Below, in pieces: positions 19,112-27,935 of a DNA stretch of 56,897 nucleotides (the stretch's first letter is position 1; the number at the start of each line of letters is the position of its first letter). The notes under the pieces are model-generated. The model did no database searches, was not told the DNA's origin, and saw only the letters and a program-made list of their open reading frames with translations. The DNA comes from Candidatus Hydrogenedens sp. (GTDB taxonomy: Bacteria > Hydrogenedentota > Hydrogenedentia > Hydrogenedentales > Hydrogenedentaceae): NCBI GenBank assembly GCA_035378955.1, contig DAOSUS010000017.1:1-56897 (forward strand), in the 5' to 3' direction. A program made the translations under genes and the position numbers.

Positions 19112-20098
19112 CTATATAATATTTTGTGAAGCCAATATAACGCCTACGACACGGGCAACCGCACCGTTAACAGGTTGTTCGCCATTTTCCTGATACCGCA
19201 TGAAACTCACATGTCCATCCATGTAAAGCACATTAGAACCGCCGGGAATGTGGTTGTAGGCTCCTGGGTCTATGGCAATGGTATCCGCCATTATCCAGGT
19301 TTCGCTCTGGGCTTTAGACGAAGCGGCAGGATTGTTAATATCCGTGATTAAGAAGCGTTCAATACCTTCACGGAGTCTGTAAATTGTGGATTGTCTGCCA
19401 TTGCCTAACCCTAAAGGCACAGAAATATCCTCATCCGCTTTTTTTACAGCCTCATTAGGATTGGAAAGATAGGCTCCCAATAGAGTTAACATTGCTTCCA
19501 CAAGTTGCGAAGGACCATTGCCTGATATTCCTGTTGCACCAACAAGGGTGGCTAATGCAGTAATATCCACCAGCGGGTCACTTCCGTCTGCATTGCAAAG
19601 GTCAAGCACATATCCTACATAGTTATAACTGGAATCAATGATAGACATTCCGCGAACCGCATCATCACAAGGAATGTTCACATCGGGAACATCTCCCAAT
19701 CCTGCTGCCTGGGCTGCAGGATTATATTGAAGCCCCGGTTTCTCCGCAGAATCAGAAGGACAGAAGATGATGTTTAAATCCGTTAAGTATTCCGGATAAA
19801 GCACCGCGGGATTGGGACCTGCTGCAACAAGACCAGCGTTAGCAGTTGGAGTATAGGGATAAACATTACAATCTACCCTTTGTGCTGCAGTAATGCAAAT
19901 AGGCGGAAATCTTTCACCTTTCGCTTCATTGCTGTACATTTTGAAGACCAGACCCCATTGTTTGAGGTTGTTCTGGCAACTGCTCCTGCGCGCTGCTTCC
20001 CTCGCACGAGCTAGCGCCGGCAACAAAATTGCCGCAAGGATACCGATGATAGCGATGACGACAAGCAGTTCGATGAGTGTGAAACCTTTTTTACGCAT
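19112..20098 (-). CDS. DUF1559-type prepilin-like protein (type II secretion/pilus signal)
   Basis: This 328-aa protein begins with a canonical type IV prepilin leader. Cleavage is expected after G5, with Glu at mature position 5 (GFTLIELLVVIAIIG), followed by a hydrophobic helix. The segment ARRSSCQNNLKQWGL is the DUF1559 hallmark. Near the C-terminus a His followed ten residues later by DG (N-H-IPGGSNVLYM-DG) matches the HX9DG-type ending. Such proteins are highly expanded in Planctomycetes and Lentisphaerae and are presumed pseudopilins or surface fibres. An unlinked GspE/PilB ATPase at 24163-26043 could drive assembly. The ribosome-binding site AAGGAG is 7 bp upstream of the ATG. Confidence 0.92.
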   Translation of the reverse strand: MRKKGFTLIELLVVIAIIGILAAILLPALARAREAARRSSCQNNLKQWGLVFKMYSNEAKGERFPPICITAAQRVDCNVYPYTPTANAGLVAAGPNPAVLYPEYLTDLNIIFCPSDSAEKPGLQYNPAAQAAGLGDVPDVNIPCDDAVRGMSIIDSSYNYVGYVLDLCNADGSDPLVDITALATLVGATGISGNGPSQLVEAMLTLLGAYLSNPNEAVKKADEDISVPLGLGNGRQSTIYRLREGIERFLITDINNPAASSKAQSETWIMADTIAIDPGAYNHIPGGSNVLYMDGHVSFMRYQENGEQPVNGAVARVVGVILASQNII

Positions 20099-20563
20099 AA
20101 TAGAACTCCTTCTTGGGTTCGCCCTGAAAACCCTTTTAGTTTAATTTATCCTTATTCATGCAGGGCTCATGAATAAAACTATTAAATTGTAAATACGATT
20201 ATATTATAATTAATATTTTTTTGTTTGTCAAGATAAATTTTTAATTATTTAAATAATATTTCCAAATTAAAAACTAAATTTTTGTTTCGTTATTATTTTA
20301 TTAATAGGAATATTATGTTATTAAAGACATTAATATTTATATGTATATAATTATATAAAAATATTATATTAAAGTTATTTATTTACAATATTATGATAAA
20401 AAGTTGTGTTTATAACTCCTAAAAATATTTTGCCTTGCCTGTTCCATATAAAGCGGGATAAAAACATTTCTTCAAATATATCAAAGATTTAAGTGCTTTT
20501 CAGGGCAAAATTCTTTCTATATTTTTAGAGATATTCCACAAAATAGGATAGGAGGTTTTGTTA
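20099..20563. other. 465-bp AT-rich gap between divergent genes
   Basis: No gene is visible. A 9-bp inverted repeat TTATTCATG / CATGAATAA with a 7-nt loop lies at 20152-20176, in the probable leader or operator region of the prepilin gene. Bases 20200-20410 are extremely AT-rich with many short A/T runs. An AGGAGG ribosome-binding site at 20550-20555 serves the next gene. I see no clear RNA gene. Confidence 0.6.
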
Positions 20564-21070
20564 ATGGAATGTGTTTTTTATTCTATTGAGAAAGGGGAAA
20601 AATGGCTTACTCCATTTGAAAAACGGCAGTGGCGTGAGAAATATAAAGCATTGCAAATGTGGTTTGAAAATAAAGGGATTGAAATATCTCCCTGGCTGCA
20701 GATGCGTTTGAGAGAACTGCTTATACTTACCTTTTTTATACAGAGATTGGAACAGGAATTATTATTCTCCACTCCTTTGCCTGAGAAGAAAAATGAAGGT
20801 ATGGAATCTTCCAAAAAAATGGAAAGAATAAATTCTTCTGCACAATGTTATGAGGTGTTATGCAAATATATGGAACGGCAACGAAAATTGGTGCAGGAGT
20901 TTGAGGGAATTAAGCCAATGGAAACAAAAACATCCTCTATGAGTATTGCAGAACTTGTGCAGGATTTGGTGTGTTGTGCCCATGAATTGGAGAAAGGAAA
21001 CAATGGAACTATACAAAAGAATCTTTCCGAAGAAAATAAAAATGAAACCCTTGTAAATCAAGATAATTAA
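20564..21070 (+). CDS. Unknown 168-aa protein, possible small-terminase-like partner
   Basis: I do not recognise this protein by sequence. It is 168 aa, mostly helical and charged, with Trp/Arg-rich segments (KRQWREKYKALQMWFE) near the N-terminus, a hydrophobic helix around LRELLILTFFIQRL, and a polar tail. The start is ATG 20564, 8 bp after AGGAGG; an in-frame TTG six bases earlier is too close to the ribosome-binding site. It is the first gene of a three-gene plus-strand cluster with a 3D-domain lipoprotein and a large terminase. Size and position resemble a small terminase subunit, but no helix-turn-helix is evident, so this is only positional inference. Confidence 0.55.
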   Translation: MECVFYSIEKGEKWLTPFEKRQWREKYKALQMWFENKGIEISPWLQMRLRELLILTFFIQRLEQELLFSTPLPEKKNEGMESSKKMERINSSAQCYEVLCKYMERQRKLVQEFEGIKPMETKTSSMSIAELVQDLVCCAHELEKGNNGTIQKNLSEENKNETLVNQDN

Positions 21071-21103
21071 TCATTAATAAAATTTGATAGAATTATAGAG
21101 AAG

Positions 21104-21607
21104 ATGTTTGAACTTAAAAAACAATGCATAAGGAATATTGAAAATATGCTTCGACGATATTTGTTAATAACGATAACAGTATTTTTAATCTTTTCTGCGG
21201 GTTGTGCTACAACTTCAACACGGTTTAAGCCTCAGGTAGGTTCTCGTTCTGAAATATTAACTTTAGAAACACGCGGGTATTGTCCCTGTGGTAAATGCTG
21301 CAATTGGAAAAGGAATTGGTATTTTCGTCCTGTTGTTGCCCATGGACCGAATAAGGGAAAGCCCAAAAAAGTAGGTATGACTGCCAGTGGTGTTAAAGCA
21401 ACAAGAGGAACCATTTCAGCCGATACAAGTCGCTTCCCTTTCGGGACGATTATGTATATTCCAGACTATGGTTATGGTCGGGTGGAAGACCGAGGTGGTT
21501 CTATCAAAGGGGATAGCATTGACCTGTTTTTTAAGAAGCATAAAGAAGCAATGCGTTGGGGAAAACGAACCAAAAAGGTAAAAGTGTGGTATCCTCCGGG
21601 CAAATGA
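21104..21607 (+). CDS. 3D-domain lipoprotein (MltA-like catalytic fold)
   Basis: This 167-aa lipoprotein has leader FLIFSAGC (Cys 34 from the first ATG, Cys 20 if ATG 21146 is used). The mature part has a CPCGKCCNW cysteine cluster. A 3D (Asp-Asp-Asp) domain follows: TASGVKA, then AD in ISADTSRFPFGT, the GRVEDRGGSIKG turn and DSIDLFF. 3D domains form the barrel of lytic transglycosylases (MltA, YabE/Rpf-like), so peptidoglycan processing is likely. Both the Asp in VEDRG and the one in SIDLF are present. It lies between the unknown 168-aa gene and the terminase gene, with no terminators between. Confidence 0.8.
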   Translation: MFELKKQCIRNIENMLRRYLLITITVFLIFSAGCATTSTRFKPQVGSRSEILTLETRGYCPCGKCCNWKRNWYFRPVVAHGPNKGKPKKVGMTASGVKATRGTISADTSRFPFGTIMYIPDYGYGRVEDRGGSIKGDSIDLFFKKHKEAMRWGKRTKKVKVWYPPGK

Positions 21608-21653
21608 TAATTTCTCTTTAATTAGTTTTTATTAATTATACGGGGTTAGGGTA

Positions 21654-23075
21654 GTGTCAGTTTCAAGGGAAACATTATTTCGTTTGCTTCAACGACGAGA
21701 GCTGTTTGCTTATCGTTTTTTCCGCAGTGCCGACGGTATGCCGTGGCGGGTGCGTGATTATCAACGCAATTCTTTAGAATCTCAAGCCTTGCGAAAAGTG
21801 CATTGTGATGGAAGGGATGTAGGGAAAACGACAGAAATAGAAATTATTGCTTGCTGGGCTATGGTAAATTGTCCCGGTAAATCTATGTTAATAGCGACAC
21901 AATGTGAGAACCACTTGTTCCCGATAATGAATCGGTTAGTGCGTCGTTTTGAGACCACCCCGGAGTTTTCTGGAGGTATTGCAGAATTACGGCGTTCACC
22001 TTCTTACTTCATACGGTTTGTGAATGGTTTTACTTTATGGGGACGGATTGCAGGACCTCGTGGGATAAACTTTCAGGGAATGCATGTGGACTGGCAGATT
22101 GTAGATGAAGCACAGGAAATGACAGAAACGAGTTGGGGCGAATTATACCAATCCCTGAACGGTGGTGGAAGACGATGGGTATATGGTGTTCCCAATGGGC
22201 TTCGAAATACCTTTTATCGTATGACTTTCTTGCCAGATACAGAACAATATCATTGGCCTAGTTATCTCAATCCGGATTTCACTTCGGAAAAAGATGATGA
22301 GTTGGTGTTATTGTATGGAAGGCGTGATAGCCCAGGATATATACATCGTGTTTTAGGATTGCATGGTGAACCAATGAATGCCGTGTTTAATCTAGATGAT
22401 TATTTACTGTGCGTTGATGAAAGTTTACCTGCGAATGAAATTCGACTTAAAGGGTCAAGGACACACTGGGATTTTCCAGAACCTCCACAAAAGGGAATGT
22501 ATTATTTAGGCTGCGATTTGGGTTTTTCCCACGACCCTTCAGAATTTATCGTTTATAAAAACGAACCACCCTATTTGATTTGTGTGCTTCGTATGCATTT
22601 GGAGAATGTCAATTATGCGCAACAACAAGCTGTGATACAGGAATTGGATAATCATTATCATTTTTGTAAAATAGGAATTGACTGCGGGAATAGTGGTAGA
22701 GCCGTTGCTCATCAATTAATGGCCATAGGTAGAGACTGGGAACAACGAGTTTGTGCGTTTGAATTTGGCGGAATGATAGAAACAGGACAGTTATCCAATG
22801 GCACTATTCAGAAACGGCGAACGAAAGAATGGATGACGGAACTGCTACAAAGGCGTCTGGCAGAACATACGATTCTATTTCCCAAAAGTGCAGAACGCGA
22901 ACAGCAATATGCAAATCATACCTACTTACTAAATGCTCAGGGACAATATGTTTATTCGAAAGGAAATGACCATATTATCGATGCAGACCGCTGTGCTTTG
23001 TTAGCGTGGTATATGGACACCCATGAAAAAGTAATTCCAACGATGAAAGTAAAGCCCAGAATTCAGGTGTTTTGA
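21654..23075 (+). CDS. Phage-type terminase large subunit (TerL-like ATPase/nuclease)
   Basis: This 473-aa protein has an N-terminal packaging ATPase with Walker A-like GRDVGKTT (53-60), Walker B QIVDEAQEM (D151, E152) and a coupling motif VYGVPNG (177-182). A C-terminal RNaseH-like nuclease follows, with Asp 288 (GCDLGFSHDPS), Asp 343 (GIDCGNSG) and a final Asp around 446-448 (DADRCALL). Both activities of a DNA-packaging motor therefore look intact. The start is GTG 21654. No portal, capsid or tail gene is visible within the window on either side, so it may be a domesticated or satellite element. It is convergent with the HDOD gene. Confidence 0.85.
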   Translation: MSVSRETLFRLLQRRELFAYRFFRSADGMPWRVRDYQRNSLESQALRKVHCDGRDVGKTTEIEIIACWAMVNCPGKSMLIATQCENHLFPIMNRLVRRFETTPEFSGGIAELRRSPSYFIRFVNGFTLWGRIAGPRGINFQGMHVDWQIVDEAQEMTETSWGELYQSLNGGGRRWVYGVPNGLRNTFYRMTFLPDTEQYHWPSYLNPDFTSEKDDELVLLYGRRDSPGYIHRVLGLHGEPMNAVFNLDDYLLCVDESLPANEIRLKGSRTHWDFPEPPQKGMYYLGCDLGFSHDPSEFIVYKNEPPYLICVLRMHLENVNYAQQQAVIQELDNHYHFCKIGIDCGNSGRAVAHQLMAIGRDWEQRVCAFEFGGMIETGQLSNGTIQKRRTKEWMTELLQRRLAEHTILFPKSAEREQQYANHTYLLNAQGQYVYSKGNDHIIDADRCALLAWYMDTHEKVIPTMKVKPRIQVF

Positions 23076-23108
23076 AAATGAAACCGGTTAGATAAAGTTA
23101 ATGTTCGT

Positions 23109-24137
23109 TTAGTTAAGCGAAGAAAAATAGGCTTCCAGTTTATCGGCCAGGTCCACGCGTAAGGTTGCTATTTTCAAATCATTCAAATTAAGGTATTGCG
23201 TAGAAGGGTGTTGAAGAAAAACAATATTTTCGGACCAGGGAAAGAAATTATAACCTTCTCGTGAAACAATTAGATTGGATAGACAAAGGATATGCGTTTG
23301 TGTTCGCAATTCTTCCATAGGTGTTAGAGATGGGTCATGATGAGAAAAAGATAAAACGGCAAACTCATCTGGAATATCCCACTTCTGTAAGATAAAAAGA
23401 CTTACCAATGGATGAAATTGCATTAACACCTCTTGAGTTAACTGGGGGCTGGCAATAAGTTGTGAAAAAGCGGGGGAATTCACTTCATTTAATATTTGAA
23501 GCAGGACAATATGCCCCACATCGTGAAGCAATCCAGCAAGAAACATCACTTCGGGATGGGGTTCTGCAACGATAAGTGCTAATTCATACGAAGCGTGAGC
23601 CGTTGCAATAGAATGCCTCCACAATCTCTGAAACTCTTCGCTTAACTTCGGATTAGGGGATTGAAATACCTTCTGGCTTACATAAACCTGTGCCATATTT
23701 GTTAAAGTCTGTAAACCCAAACGAGAACAGGCGGTTAATAAATCTTTAACCTCCTGCAAGCCCGCATAGTAAGCACTATTTGCCATTTTCAATATCGCCA
23801 TAGATAAAGAAGGGTCTTCTTGAATAATAGCCACCAATTCTGTAAAAGAAACATCCGGTTTTTGAATGGTGTTTAGTAATTGCTGCCCAACGCGAGGTAT
23901 TACGGGTATTTTTTCAATATATTTCGGCAGATGTTCAAAGATTTTAGCCCCAATGGAATCGGGCTGTAAAACAGACCGAATATCGGTGTAATTGCTAAAA
24001 GGTTGAACCAGGTTCTTTGTCCCCTGTGTTTGTATCCACAACGGATTATTACACACTTTGCAAATCCATAAAAACCATTTACGCATTTTTTGTGGAGGTG
24101 ATATAACTGTTTGACAAAATGGACATGTAGCATTCAT
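23109..24137 (-). CDS. HDOD-domain signalling protein with N-terminal zinc ribbon
   Basis: This 342-aa protein starts with a zinc ribbon (CPFC at 5-8 and CKVC at 26-29). An HDOD domain at about 75-280 follows, with the typical IPVIPRVGQQLL start, DPSLSMAILKMANSAYY and GLLHDVGHIVLL. HDOD proteins are HD-domain relatives without reliable phosphohydrolase activity; they take part in signalling and in chemotaxis or pilus control. Here HDVGH is partly HD-like but metal ligands are incomplete. It lies 25 bp downstream of the GspE/PilB-type ATPase on the same strand, which suggests regulation of secretion or pilus motility. Confidence 0.88.
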   Translation of the reverse strand: MNATCPFCQTVISPPQKMRKWFLWICKVCNNPLWIQTQGTKNLVQPFSNYTDIRSVLQPDSIGAKIFEHLPKYIEKIPVIPRVGQQLLNTIQKPDVSFTELVAIIQEDPSLSMAILKMANSAYYAGLQEVKDLLTACSRLGLQTLTNMAQVYVSQKVFQSPNPKLSEEFQRLWRHSIATAHASYELALIVAEPHPEVMFLAGLLHDVGHIVLLQILNEVNSPAFSQLIASPQLTQEVLMQFHPLVSLFILQKWDIPDEFAVLSFSHHDPSLTPMEELRTQTHILCLSNLIVSREGYNFFPWSENIVFLQHPSTQYLNLNDLKIATLRVDLADKLEAYFSSLN

Positions 24138-24162
24138 AGATTAAGCCCTTTTTCTTTTCTGA

Positions 24163-26043
24163 TTATGAACATAAAGTCATAATCTGCCGTATAGAACGCA
24201 GATTAAAGGTTCGTGGTGTATGTTTAATGACTTCTTCGTATGTGGTCGTGCCACGAATTACTTTCGATATAGCATCTTCCCGCATACTGATAAGTCCTGT
24301 GGAATCTACACTAATCCGCCGTATTTCATGGGCGGTCTTTTTTTGCAGAATGGCTTCCTTCACATCTTCATTTAAAACCAGCAATTCATAAGCCCCTACT
24401 CTTCCGCGATAGCCTGTATAGGAACAATATTGACAGCCTTTCCCTTTCTTGTATTCATATTCGCGCACCTCTGCATAGTCCAATCCTAAGGATTGGGCTT
24501 CTCTTGCCGTAGGGATATAAGGAACAATACATTTTGGACAGATACGACGGAGCAATCGTTGAGCCAGCACCGATATAACCGTTGAGGAAATAAGGAAGGT
24601 CTCAATATCCATATCAATCAAGCGCAGAAGTCCGCCAATCGTATCTTCCGTATGAAAAGTTGAATATACTTTGTGCCCGGTTAACGCAGCCTGAATGGCT
24701 ACTTGTGCTGTTTCACGGTCACGGATTTCGCCAATCACGATAATGTCCGGGTCCTGACGCACAATCTCACGCAAGGTCGAATCAAAAGTGCGATTAACTT
24801 TTTCGTTAACCGAACTCTGGACAATGCCATCAATTGTAAACTCGACAGGGTCTTCCGCCGTAATGATTTTTCGGGATACATCATTGGAATAGGCAATACT
24901 CGCATATAATGTGGTCGTTTTCCCAGAACCGGTAGGACCAGTAATCAGTACTACCCCGGTAGGTAAATCTAAGACATCATAACGGTATCGCTCCAACATG
25001 CTACGGTTCATACCTAATTCGTCCAGAGCCACCAAAGCCAAATCTTTGTTCAAAACACGCATTACTGCCGATTCGCCATAAACCGTAACATAGATGGATA
25101 ACCGCAAATCAATATCTTTCCCTTTGTAAGGGAAAAGGATACGCCCACCCTGGTGTCGTTGATGTTCGGTAATATTGCAACCCGCCATAATTTTAATACG
25201 GGATATAAGTCGCGGTAGCATGGTTAGAGGAAGGTCTGTGTGATAAACTAATACGCCATCAATCCGATAGCGTATCCGTATTTTATCTGCCATAGGTTCA
25301 ATATGAATATCACTGGCACGGCGTTCGATAGCCGTTATGATAAGATGGTCTACCAACTGAATAATATTATCTTCCCCTACACGGGCTTCTCCGGGAGCCT
25401 GCATTATTTGATGTCGGTATTCTTCAAACGCTTTTATGGCTTCTTGAATAGCCTCCTGTGGACCTAATGCAATATTAAACTGTCCCGGGAAAACATCCTG
25501 TATAGCCTGCCGTGTCTGTTCCTTGTTCATATCGCTTACTACAACTGTGATGCTACCATCTTCTTCCTTCGAGAAGGGAATAAAATTGTACTTACGCAGA
25601 TATGCTGGAGATACCCCCTGTAATAGGCGAAGGTCAATCATAGGAAACTCAGGTTCAATAAAAGGCACGCCCATCTGATGGGCTAAATTTCGAAGGAGTG
25701 TGCGTTCGTTAATAGCTCCCAATTCGATAAGAGCCTCCCCAAGACGAATACCGCGTTCCTTTTGAAGTGCTAGAGCCGAATTTAATACCTCGGGCGTAAT
25801 AATCCCTTGTTCTATTAACAAATCTCCTAAACGAAGATTGCCACCATGTTTTGTGATTGCCTGATTAATCGCCTGACGAGTAGCATAACCTAACTCAATT
25901 AAAACATCGCTGAGGTGTTTTGGCTGTTCCAGCAAACTTTGGATACGCAAAGCCCGTCTTAATTGTTCCTCTGTGATAACGCCTTCGGCTACTAAAGCCT
26001 GCCCCATCGGCGAACTTAAAGCACCCTCAACATTTTGACTCAT
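24163..26043 (-). CDS. GspE/PilB-type secretion or pilus assembly ATPase
   Basis: This 626-aa type II secretion/type IV pilus hexameric ATPase has three N-terminal helical repeats (about 12-50, 50-85, 85-125, each with LxxALxxQ and LGExLIELG) that match the MshEN/GspE_N fold. A linker and second N-domain follow (about 130-210). The C-terminal motor has Walker A GPTGSGKTT (369-377), an Asp box around AEDPVE, Walker B IIVIGEIRD (434-442) and a His box (STFHTED). A tetracysteine zinc element (CPKC...CQYC, about 507-545) is also present. It is followed by the HDOD gene. Which system it serves cannot be decided, because no other Gsp/Pil assembly gene lies nearby. Confidence 0.93.
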   Translation of the reverse strand: MSQNVEGALSSPMGQALVAEGVITEEQLRRALRIQSLLEQPKHLSDVLIELGYATRQAINQAITKHGGNLRLGDLLIEQGIITPEVLNSALALQKERGIRLGEALIELGAINERTLLRNLAHQMGVPFIEPEFPMIDLRLLQGVSPAYLRKYNFIPFSKEEDGSITVVVSDMNKEQTRQAIQDVFPGQFNIALGPQEAIQEAIKAFEEYRHQIMQAPGEARVGEDNIIQLVDHLIITAIERRASDIHIEPMADKIRIRYRIDGVLVYHTDLPLTMLPRLISRIKIMAGCNITEHQRHQGGRILFPYKGKDIDLRLSIYVTVYGESAVMRVLNKDLALVALDELGMNRSMLERYRYDVLDLPTGVVLITGPTGSGKTTTLYASIAYSNDVSRKIITAEDPVEFTIDGIVQSSVNEKVNRTFDSTLREIVRQDPDIIVIGEIRDRETAQVAIQAALTGHKVYSTFHTEDTIGGLLRLIDMDIETFLISSTVISVLAQRLLRRICPKCIVPYIPTAREAQSLGLDYAEVREYEYKKGKGCQYCSYTGYRGRVGAYELLVLNEDVKEAILQKKTAHEIRRISVDSTGLISMREDAISKVIRGTTTYEEVIKHTPRTFNLRSIRQIMTLCS

Positions 26044-26150
26044 ATTTTACCCTCAAAGCAGTTTTATAGATTTTATATATACTTTGAACAATGTATTTAA
26101 CTTTTTTCAATCTGTTAACTTACAGACATCATTAATATATTTTTAAAAAC

Positions 26151-27842
26151 TTACAGGGCAGTATTGCGACGAATGTTGAGAAGTTCTTTCATAACATTTG
26201 CAAGATTACCTTGGTATTCCTTTGTGCCAAAGGCATCATGTAGTTGACGGTATAGTTTAAATAATTGGTTATATATCTGCTGGTTTTTCGGATTGGGTAT
26301 ATATTTTGTAGATTGAACACCCGTCATGGCATTAACGGCAGAAGCAAAATCATCATGTCCTCCATTCGCAGAACCTGCAACAACAGACCCACAGATAGCA
26401 GAACCAAGAGCACAAGTTTGCTGACTACGGGAAATTTCCATAGTTTTTCCCATTACATCTGCAAGGATTTGCATTACCAGCGGATTTTTCATAGCAATAC
26501 CACCGCAATTGATAACGCGTTCCGCTTTTACACCGTACTCTTCAAAACGTTCCATGATAACGCGTGCCCCGAAAGCAGTGGCTTCAATCCATGTGCGATA
26601 TATCTCCGCAGGCTTGGAAAGAAGTGTTAAACCGATAATAGCACCTGTTAATTGTGGGTCTACAAGAATAGTTCGGTTGCCATTATGCCAATCCAATGCC
26701 AATAAACCGCTTTCACCGGGCTGTAGTTTTCCTGCTTCCTCTGTAAGTCTTTCATGAGACCCTTCTATAGTCCCACCGGGCTGAATGTATTGAACAAACC
26801 AGTTGTAAATATCGCCGAAGGCAGATTGTCCCGCTTCCAATCCGAACATTCCGGGCAAAATGGATTCAGGAACAATTCCACAAAGGCCGGGAATATCCGG
26901 TAGAGGTTCATCCATAGGTGCAACCATCATATCGCAGGTAGATGTGCCTATAATTTTTGTAAGCACGCCGGGCGCTATTCCACAACCCACAGCACCCAGA
27001 TGAGCATCAAAAGCACCCACGGCCACAGGGATACCTACTCGTAAAGATAATTTCTCTGCCCATTCAGGTGTTAATTCCCCTGCTTTATCTTTGACACAAA
27101 ATAAAATATCCGGTAAGGTCTGACGAATTCGTGCTAATTCAGGGTCAAGAGAACCTAAAAAGGTTTCATCGGGATAGCCATGCCAGGAAGGGTTTGCCAT
27201 GGCTTTATGTCCAGCAGCACAAATACACCGTTTTATTTTATCGGGGTGCGTAGTGCCGGTTAAAACGGCGGGTATCCAATCAGCACATTCAACCCATGTA
27301 TAAGCCGATGTAAAAACTTTGGGTGCTATACGCCGACAGTGAAGTAATTTTGACCAGAACCACTCCGAGGAGTAAGTCCCACCACATTTAGCAAGGAAAT
27401 GGGGTCTTTGTTGTTTCGCCTGTTGTGTAATTTCATCCGCTTCCGCATACGAGGTATGGTCTTTCCAGAGCCATGCCATCGCATTGGGGTCACTGGAAAA
27501 TTCTTCATGGAACGCAAGCGGAGTGCCCTCGCGGTCAACGGGTAACGGTGTACTGCCGGTAGTATCAACACCTATACCGATTATATTTTCTGCCTTAAAA
27601 TCAGGTCGGTTTGCTTTTGCGTCTTCTATAGCATCCTTGACCACCTGTTCCAGCCCTCGAATGTAATCTTCCGGATGTTGGCGTGCAAGATGAGGGTCTT
27701 TCGATGATAAGATAATTCCTTGCTCTCCGTGGGCATAATTTACAACCGCAGTTCCTATTTCTTCGCCCGTGTGAACATTGACAATCAAAGCACGGACAGA
27801 ATTCGTTCCGTAATCCAGACCAAGGGCATAGATATCCTTCAT
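26151..27842 (-). CDS. araB: Ribulokinase (FGGY family)
   Basis: This is a 563-aa FGGY kinase, the length of AraB. N-terminal GLDYGTNSVRALIV is followed by the conserved VDTTGSTP and WKDHT blocks, with C-terminal GGIAMKNPLVMQI completing the ATP-binding fold. It phosphorylates L-ribulose to L-ribulose 5-phosphate in arabinose catabolism, with the product entering the pentose phosphate pathway through transketolase (found at 17090). No AraA or AraD gene is in the window. It follows cydAB on the same strand 93 bp away but is not an obvious functional partner. The ribosome-binding site is AGGA about 14 bp upstream. Confidence 0.93.
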   Translation of the reverse strand: MKDIYALGLDYGTNSVRALIVNVHTGEEIGTAVVNYAHGEQGIILSSKDPHLARQHPEDYIRGLEQVVKDAIEDAKANRPDFKAENIIGIGVDTTGSTPLPVDREGTPLAFHEEFSSDPNAMAWLWKDHTSYAEADEITQQAKQQRPHFLAKCGGTYSSEWFWSKLLHCRRIAPKVFTSAYTWVECADWIPAVLTGTTHPDKIKRCICAAGHKAMANPSWHGYPDETFLGSLDPELARIRQTLPDILFCVKDKAGELTPEWAEKLSLRVGIPVAVGAFDAHLGAVGCGIAPGVLTKIIGTSTCDMMVAPMDEPLPDIPGLCGIVPESILPGMFGLEAGQSAFGDIYNWFVQYIQPGGTIEGSHERLTEEAGKLQPGESGLLALDWHNGNRTILVDPQLTGAIIGLTLLSKPAEIYRTWIEATAFGARVIMERFEEYGVKAERVINCGGIAMKNPLVMQILADVMGKTMEISRSQQTCALGSAICGSVVAGSANGGHDDFASAVNAMTGVQSTKYIPNPKNQQIYNQLFKLYRQLHDAFGTKEYQGNLANVMKELLNIRRNTAL

Positions 27843-27935
27843 AATCCTGTCGCTCCTATTATTCAGGTCATTTATTCGTTGTTTCTACTTATCTTACCTC
27901 TTTCAACCCACGAATTTAAACCTGAAATGTTGCCA

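Noticed and set aside
20099..20563. A small RNA or riboswitch in the AT-rich gap
   Set aside because: Only one short inverted repeat is seen and nothing matches a known RNA family by eye.
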